In this document: piece by piece, positions 4,589 to 6,356 of the stretch
Layout: every line of letters starts with the position of its first letter
Numbering within the stretch: the stretch's first letter is position 1
Source of the DNA: JBHIER01 sp046760705 [NCBI: bacterium]
GTDB lineage: Bacteria > JBHIER01 > G020348925
DNA: 6,356 nucleotides
Direction of reading: 5' to 3'
NCBI GenBank assembly: GCA_046760705.1
Contig: JBHIER010000203.1
Location: 1-6,356 of the forward strand
Position numbers and translations under genes: made by a program
Notes under the pieces: model-generated
What the model saw: only the letters and a program-made list of their open reading frames with translations
Told to the model about the DNA's origin: nothing
Database searches by the model: none

Positions 4589-5167
4589 TCAAAACATCTC
4601 TCCTATGAGCTTCTCATAATTCTCCTGCACCTCTTCCAAGTCCTCCGTTCCGTATTCATCCAAAGTGGTCTTGATTGAAGTGTGACCCAGGATCTTGGAG
4701 AGAGTCTCCAAAGATCCACCCTGTCTTTTCCACTCCCGGGCAAAGCTATGTCTGAAGAGATGACAGGTGATGTTCTTGTATTTGGGGTTGGGGTTCTGGA
4801 TTCCTGATTTCTCTCCTGCTTTGGCCAGGATGTGATTGATATGCCTTAAAGAAAGTCTCTCTCCCCTGGGATTGGCAAATAAAGCTCCATTCTTTTTCGG
4901 GCCGATTAAGTATCTAAGATCACTCAAAAGCTCCTCCGACACAGGAATAGTTCTTGACTTCCCACCCTTGCCTTCCCTTATGTAAATGAGCTTTCGCTCA
5001 AAGTCAATGTCCCTGACATCAAGATTAGCGGCCTCAAACCTTCTCATAGCTGTATGAGCTAAGGTCTTCAAAAGGCACCTATCCCTGAAGTTTAAGGCGG
5101 AGTTGATGATCTTTTTTATCTCCTGCCTTTTCAGGTGGTATTCCGAGTCTTTGAGTTGCTGTTTCAT
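4589..5167 (-). CDS. Tyrosine recombinase, catalytic domain only (192-196 aa)
   Basis: A second phage-integrase-family recombinase. Counting from the in-frame GTG at 5179, the catalytic residues are R46 (HTAMRRFEAANL, in place of the common TGLR), K71 or K74 (GKGGKSRTIPV), H140 and R143 (HLFRHSF), H166 (LGHTS) and Y176 (DEYGT). The start is either ATG 5167, with GGGAAAGG very close, or GTG 5179; I list the ATG. As in the plus-strand enzyme, the N-terminal core-binding domain is missing. Overall similarity to that enzyme outside the motifs is low, so they are not recent copies. A strong promoter lies 50 bases upstream and the 117-aa gene follows after 15 bases. The recombination target is unknown. 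Confidence 0.88.
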   Translation of the reverse strand: MKQQLKDSEYHLKRQEIKKIINSALNFRDRCLLKTLAHTAMRRFEAANLDVRDIDFERKLIYIREGKGGKSRTIPVSEELLSDLRYLIGPKKNGALFANPRGERLSLRHINHILAKAGEKSGIQNPNPKYKNITCHLFRHSFAREWKRQGGSLETLSKILGHTSIKTTLDEYGTEDLEEVQENYEKLIGEMF

Positions 5168-5216
5168 TGCCTTTCCCACTTGATTTTATCTGTGAAGAAG
5201 ATTTCCCATTGGGAGG

Positions 5217-5245
5217 AATATAGTCATAAAAAGAGAGTTTGTCAA
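5217..5245 (-). promoter_or_regulatory. Sigma-70-type promoter of recombinase operon
   Basis: On the minus strand TTGACA (5245-5240), 17 bases, TATATT (5222-5217). Start of transcription expected near 5210, giving a leader of about 43 bases. The -10 edge touches the TCCCATTGGGA palindrome, so a protein bound there would block the promoter. Confidence 0.75.
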
Positions 5246-5248
5246 CGA

Positions 5249-5279
5249 AAAAAATTCCCACATTTATCAAAGTGGGAAA
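5249..5279 (-). terminator. Terminator-like hairpin upstream of recombinase promoter
   Basis: On the minus strand TTTCCCAC, a 10-base loop and GTGGGAAT are followed by a run of T (5255-5248). It would insulate the recombinase promoter from leftward transcription. Because its arms match the TTCCCA motif seen nearby, it may instead be a pair of protein-binding sites. Confidence 0.5.
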
Positions 5280-5404
5280 TAAAGTCATTCAACCTACTCT
5301 CAGCAAAAAAACAAATTGAGGCCACAGTTCCTCTGCAGAATGCCTCTAAAATCCACATAGAGATCCCAGGAAGGCTTTGACTTGGAGAAAACCTTCTTTT
5401 TAGA

Positions 5405-5437
5405 AAAAAGCCCTTAGAGCAATTCTAAGGGCTTTTT
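5405..5437 (-). terminator. Terminator of the secreted-protein gene (bidirectional form)
   Basis: AAAAAGCCCTTAG (5405-5417) and CTAAGGGCTTTTT (5425-5437) form a perfect 13-bp stem with a 7-base loop. On the minus strand it gives a GC stem followed by TTTTTTCT, 24 bases after the stop at 5461. It would also work in the plus direction. Confidence 0.85.
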
Positions 5438-5451
5438 ATGAGAAAGGGCTA

Positions 5452-5495
5452 TGGGTCGGCTCACCTAAGCAGGCTCTTGATCTGCCCCCAAGTGG
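5452..5495 (-). repeat. Tail module DNA repeat, copy A
   Basis: Encodes the last residues (TWGQIKSLLR), the stop codon and about 11 bases beyond it. Aligned with copy B (5859-5903), 42 of 45 columns agree, with one gap and two substitutions. Identity covers the 3' flank, so it is more than protein-level similarity. Confidence 0.85.
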
Positions 5496-5817
5496 TAGGG
5501 GTAGCCGATCCCTTTCCAGACGAGACAAGCTTCGCCAACTTAATAACAAACTCATCTTGTGTGGAGACGTCGATATCCACCTCGGCCTTGGTGTCTCCGA
5601 CATCCAGATCGACGTCTGGGAAGTTGGAAGCGGCTTCCGGGGGGGCATCGGGGTTGACATCGACTGTCACATCCGTCACATCGTTCCTATATACAGTGAC
5701 ATCAGCGACGTTGGATTCCTCTTCTGACTGAGATTCACCAACTGCACTAACCTGAGCAGCAGAGCCGACAAGGGCAAGCGCTAAGAGGCCAGCGAGAAAA
5801 ACCTTGATCGCCTTCAT
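5461..5817 (-). CDS. Small secreted acidic protein with TWGQIKSLLR tail (118 aa)
   Basis: I do not recognise the family. Residues 1-25 form a clear Sec signal peptide (K2/K5, hydrophobic 7-18, cleavage likely after VSA at 25). The mature part is short, very acidic and rich in Asp-Val alternation (DVTVYRNDVTDVTVDV, then DVDLDVGDTKAEVDIDV), which suggests a beta-rich or calcium-binding surface protein. A Gly/Ser/Thr linker leads to the terminal TTWGQIKSLLR (108-118), shared with the protease fragment next door. The ATG at 5817 has GAGGAGGG ideally spaced. It starts 51 bases after the protease stop and has no clear promoter of its own, so it probably belonged to the protease operon. A strong terminator follows. 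A role as partner, inhibitor or co-secreted substrate of the protease is guesswork. Confidence 0.8.
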   Translation of the reverse strand: MKAIKVFLAGLLALALVGSAAQVSAVGESQSEEESNVADVTVYRNDVTDVTVDVNPDAPPEAASNFPDVDLDVGDTKAEVDIDVSTQDEFVIKLAKLVSSGKGSATPTTWGQIKSLLR

Positions 5818-5858
5818 CTTTTTCCCTCCTCATAAATTATGTTTTAGTTGGGAAGGCT

Positions 5859-5903
5859 TGGGTCAGGCTCACTTAAGCAGGCTCTTGATCTGACCCCAAG
5901 TGG
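5859..5903 (-). repeat. Tail module DNA repeat, copy B
   Basis: Second copy of the tail module, encoding TWGQIKSLLK, the stop codon (5869-5871) and about 10 bases beyond. The codons for WGQIKSLL differ from copy A at only one synonymous position. Confidence 0.85.
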
Positions 5904-6180
5904 ACGACTTTGTGGACCGAGGGGTCTCCGACGCAACCACCTTCGGGGAGGTCTGTGTCCCGGTCACGCTTTCCTCCGCATCCACTAGGCCGTAGCCGTA
6001 GTAGTCGTCCTTGCCGGCGGGCCCCAGATCATCCGCGGTGTCCTTAAGTATCGTGCGCACTTCTTCTACCAACAGTGCCGAGTTTGCAGCAAGGATCAAC
6101 GCAGCCGTCCCGGCTACGTGGGGTGCCGCCATCGAAGTTCCGGAGAGAGTCTCGTACTCCCCATCCTTGTAAGTAGGGTA
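5869..6180 (-). pseudogene. 3' fragment of a subtilisin-like (S8) serine protease
   Basis: The open stretch of 103 codons starts YPTYKDGEYETLSGTSMAAPHVAG, the hallmark block around the catalytic serine (GTSMAAPH, Ser at residue 16 of the fragment), and continues through the usual last helices to DYYGYGLVDAEES. A Ser/Thr linker then leads to STWGQIKSLLK. The Asp and His of the triad, the propeptide and the signal peptide would lie upstream but are absent: an in-frame TAA (6183-6181) precedes YPT, and the sequence beyond shows no subtilase features. The match to the family begins at about TYKDG, which puts the break near 6170-6180. There is no start codon or SD, so it is a truncated gene, by insertion or rearrangement. 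The secreted-protein gene follows after 51 bases. Confidence 0.85.
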
Positions 6181-6220
6181 TTACCCCGATTGGTGTAATG
6201 ATACACGCTAAGGAGCGGGG

Positions 6221-6355
6221 TCACTTAAGGGACTCTCCCAGCCCCTTGCACTTAACATACTCTATTGCGAGATCCAGGGTTTTCGTAGTAAGCGGACAAA
6301 GCCCGTCGATCTTCTATCACAGGGGATCTGCCTCCCGGACATAGCTGTAAAGAGT
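6221..6355 (-). pseudogene. Decayed reading-frame end, product not recognised
   Basis: One minus-strand frame reads TLYSYVREADPL, then two consecutive stops (TGA TAG, 6319-6314), then KIDGLCPLTTKTLDLAIEYV followed by KCKGLGESLK and a stop at 6223-6221. The second part looks protein-like (amphipathic helix DLAIEYVKCKG), and both halves share a frame. This suggests one decayed gene, or two unrelated stretches. The upstream part lies outside the window. I do not recognise the family; a mobile-element gene that interrupted the protease is a natural guess. Confidence 0.3.
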
Positions 6356-6356
6356 G

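Larger units (their letters stand above)
5171..5280 (-). promoter_or_regulatory. Four TTCCCA/TGGGAA motifs around recombinase promoter
   Basis: Plus-strand TTTCCCACTT (5172-5181), TTTCCCATTG (5202-5211) and ATTCCCACAT (5254-5263), plus the inverted AAAGTGGGAAA (5269-5279), lie within 110 bases. The last two form a hairpin of 7-8 bp. The second is part of a TCCCATTGGGA palindrome (5204-5214) at the expected transcription start. Repeated sites around a promoter suggest a regulator, possibly the recombinase itself, or its recombination site. Confidence 0.5.

Noticed and set aside
5369-5400. Plus-strand terminator GAAGG/CCTTC followed by TTTTT
   Set aside because: The stem is short and interrupted, and no plus-strand gene lies upstream to be terminated.
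5438-5731. 97-codon plus-strand open frame
   Set aside because: It is antisense to the secreted-protein gene and starts in the terminator; its Ser/Thr-rich peptide is a shadow of the acidic repeat codons.
6221-6240. Third copy of the tail module at the end of the decayed frame (ESLK stop)
   Set aside because: TCACTTAAG is shared with copy B, but the bases around it and the Trp-Gly-x-Ile-Lys core are missing; nine matching bases are not enough.

Overview
The window reads as an accessory, mobile-element-rich stretch of a bacterial chromosome. Bacterial origin is supported by strong AGGAGG ribosome binding sites, consensus sigma-70-type promoters (TTGACA-N17-TATACT at 3116-3144 and TTGACA-N17-TATATT at 5217-5245, both on the minus strand) and several rho-independent terminators. 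Nothing in it fixes the phylum. The style (many short orphan genes, degenerate intergenic palindromes, two stand-alone recombinases, broken genes) suits an uncultured environmental lineage.

Layout. Genes on the plus strand fill 1-2205. First comes a cluster of small unknown genes: a frameshifted cysteine-knuckle mini-protein (49-253) and two small hypothetical proteins (268-618 and 752-1090). Copies of a hairpin-plus-SD box stand in front of the first and third of these. A 494-base non-coding stretch full of hairpins and degenerate inverted repeats follows (1091-1584). Then comes a short tyrosine recombinase (1621-2205), closed by a palindrome and a terminator. From 2345 on, every gene is on the minus strand: an NYN-domain nuclease-like protein with an unusual attenuator-like leader (2359-3003), an antibiotic biosynthesis monooxygenase-like protein (3559-3852), a decayed recombinase-type helix-turn-helix fragment beside a 38-base palindrome (4010-4205), and a two-gene operon of a second short tyrosine recombinase plus an uncharacterised protein (5179-4220). 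At the right end lie a small secreted acidic protein (5817-5461) and the 3' end of a subtilisin-like protease (6180-5869). The protease is cut off abruptly, and unrelated sequence with another decayed reading frame (6221-6355) lies beyond the break.

Most notable. (1) The secreted protein and the protease fragment end in practically the same C-terminal peptide, [ST]TWGQIKSLL[KR]. The DNA identity continues past the stop codon, which suggests a transferable C-terminal targeting or processing tag. (2) The NYN gene has a near-perfect promoter and a leader of about 105 bases with two hairpins; the second is a textbook terminator ending only 7 bases before the start codon, so expression should depend on read-through. 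(3) Both tyrosine recombinases (about 194 residues) keep the full R-K-H-R-H-Y catalytic set but lack the usual N-terminal DNA-binding domain. The second is transcribed from a promoter surrounded by four TTCCCA/TGGGAA motifs.
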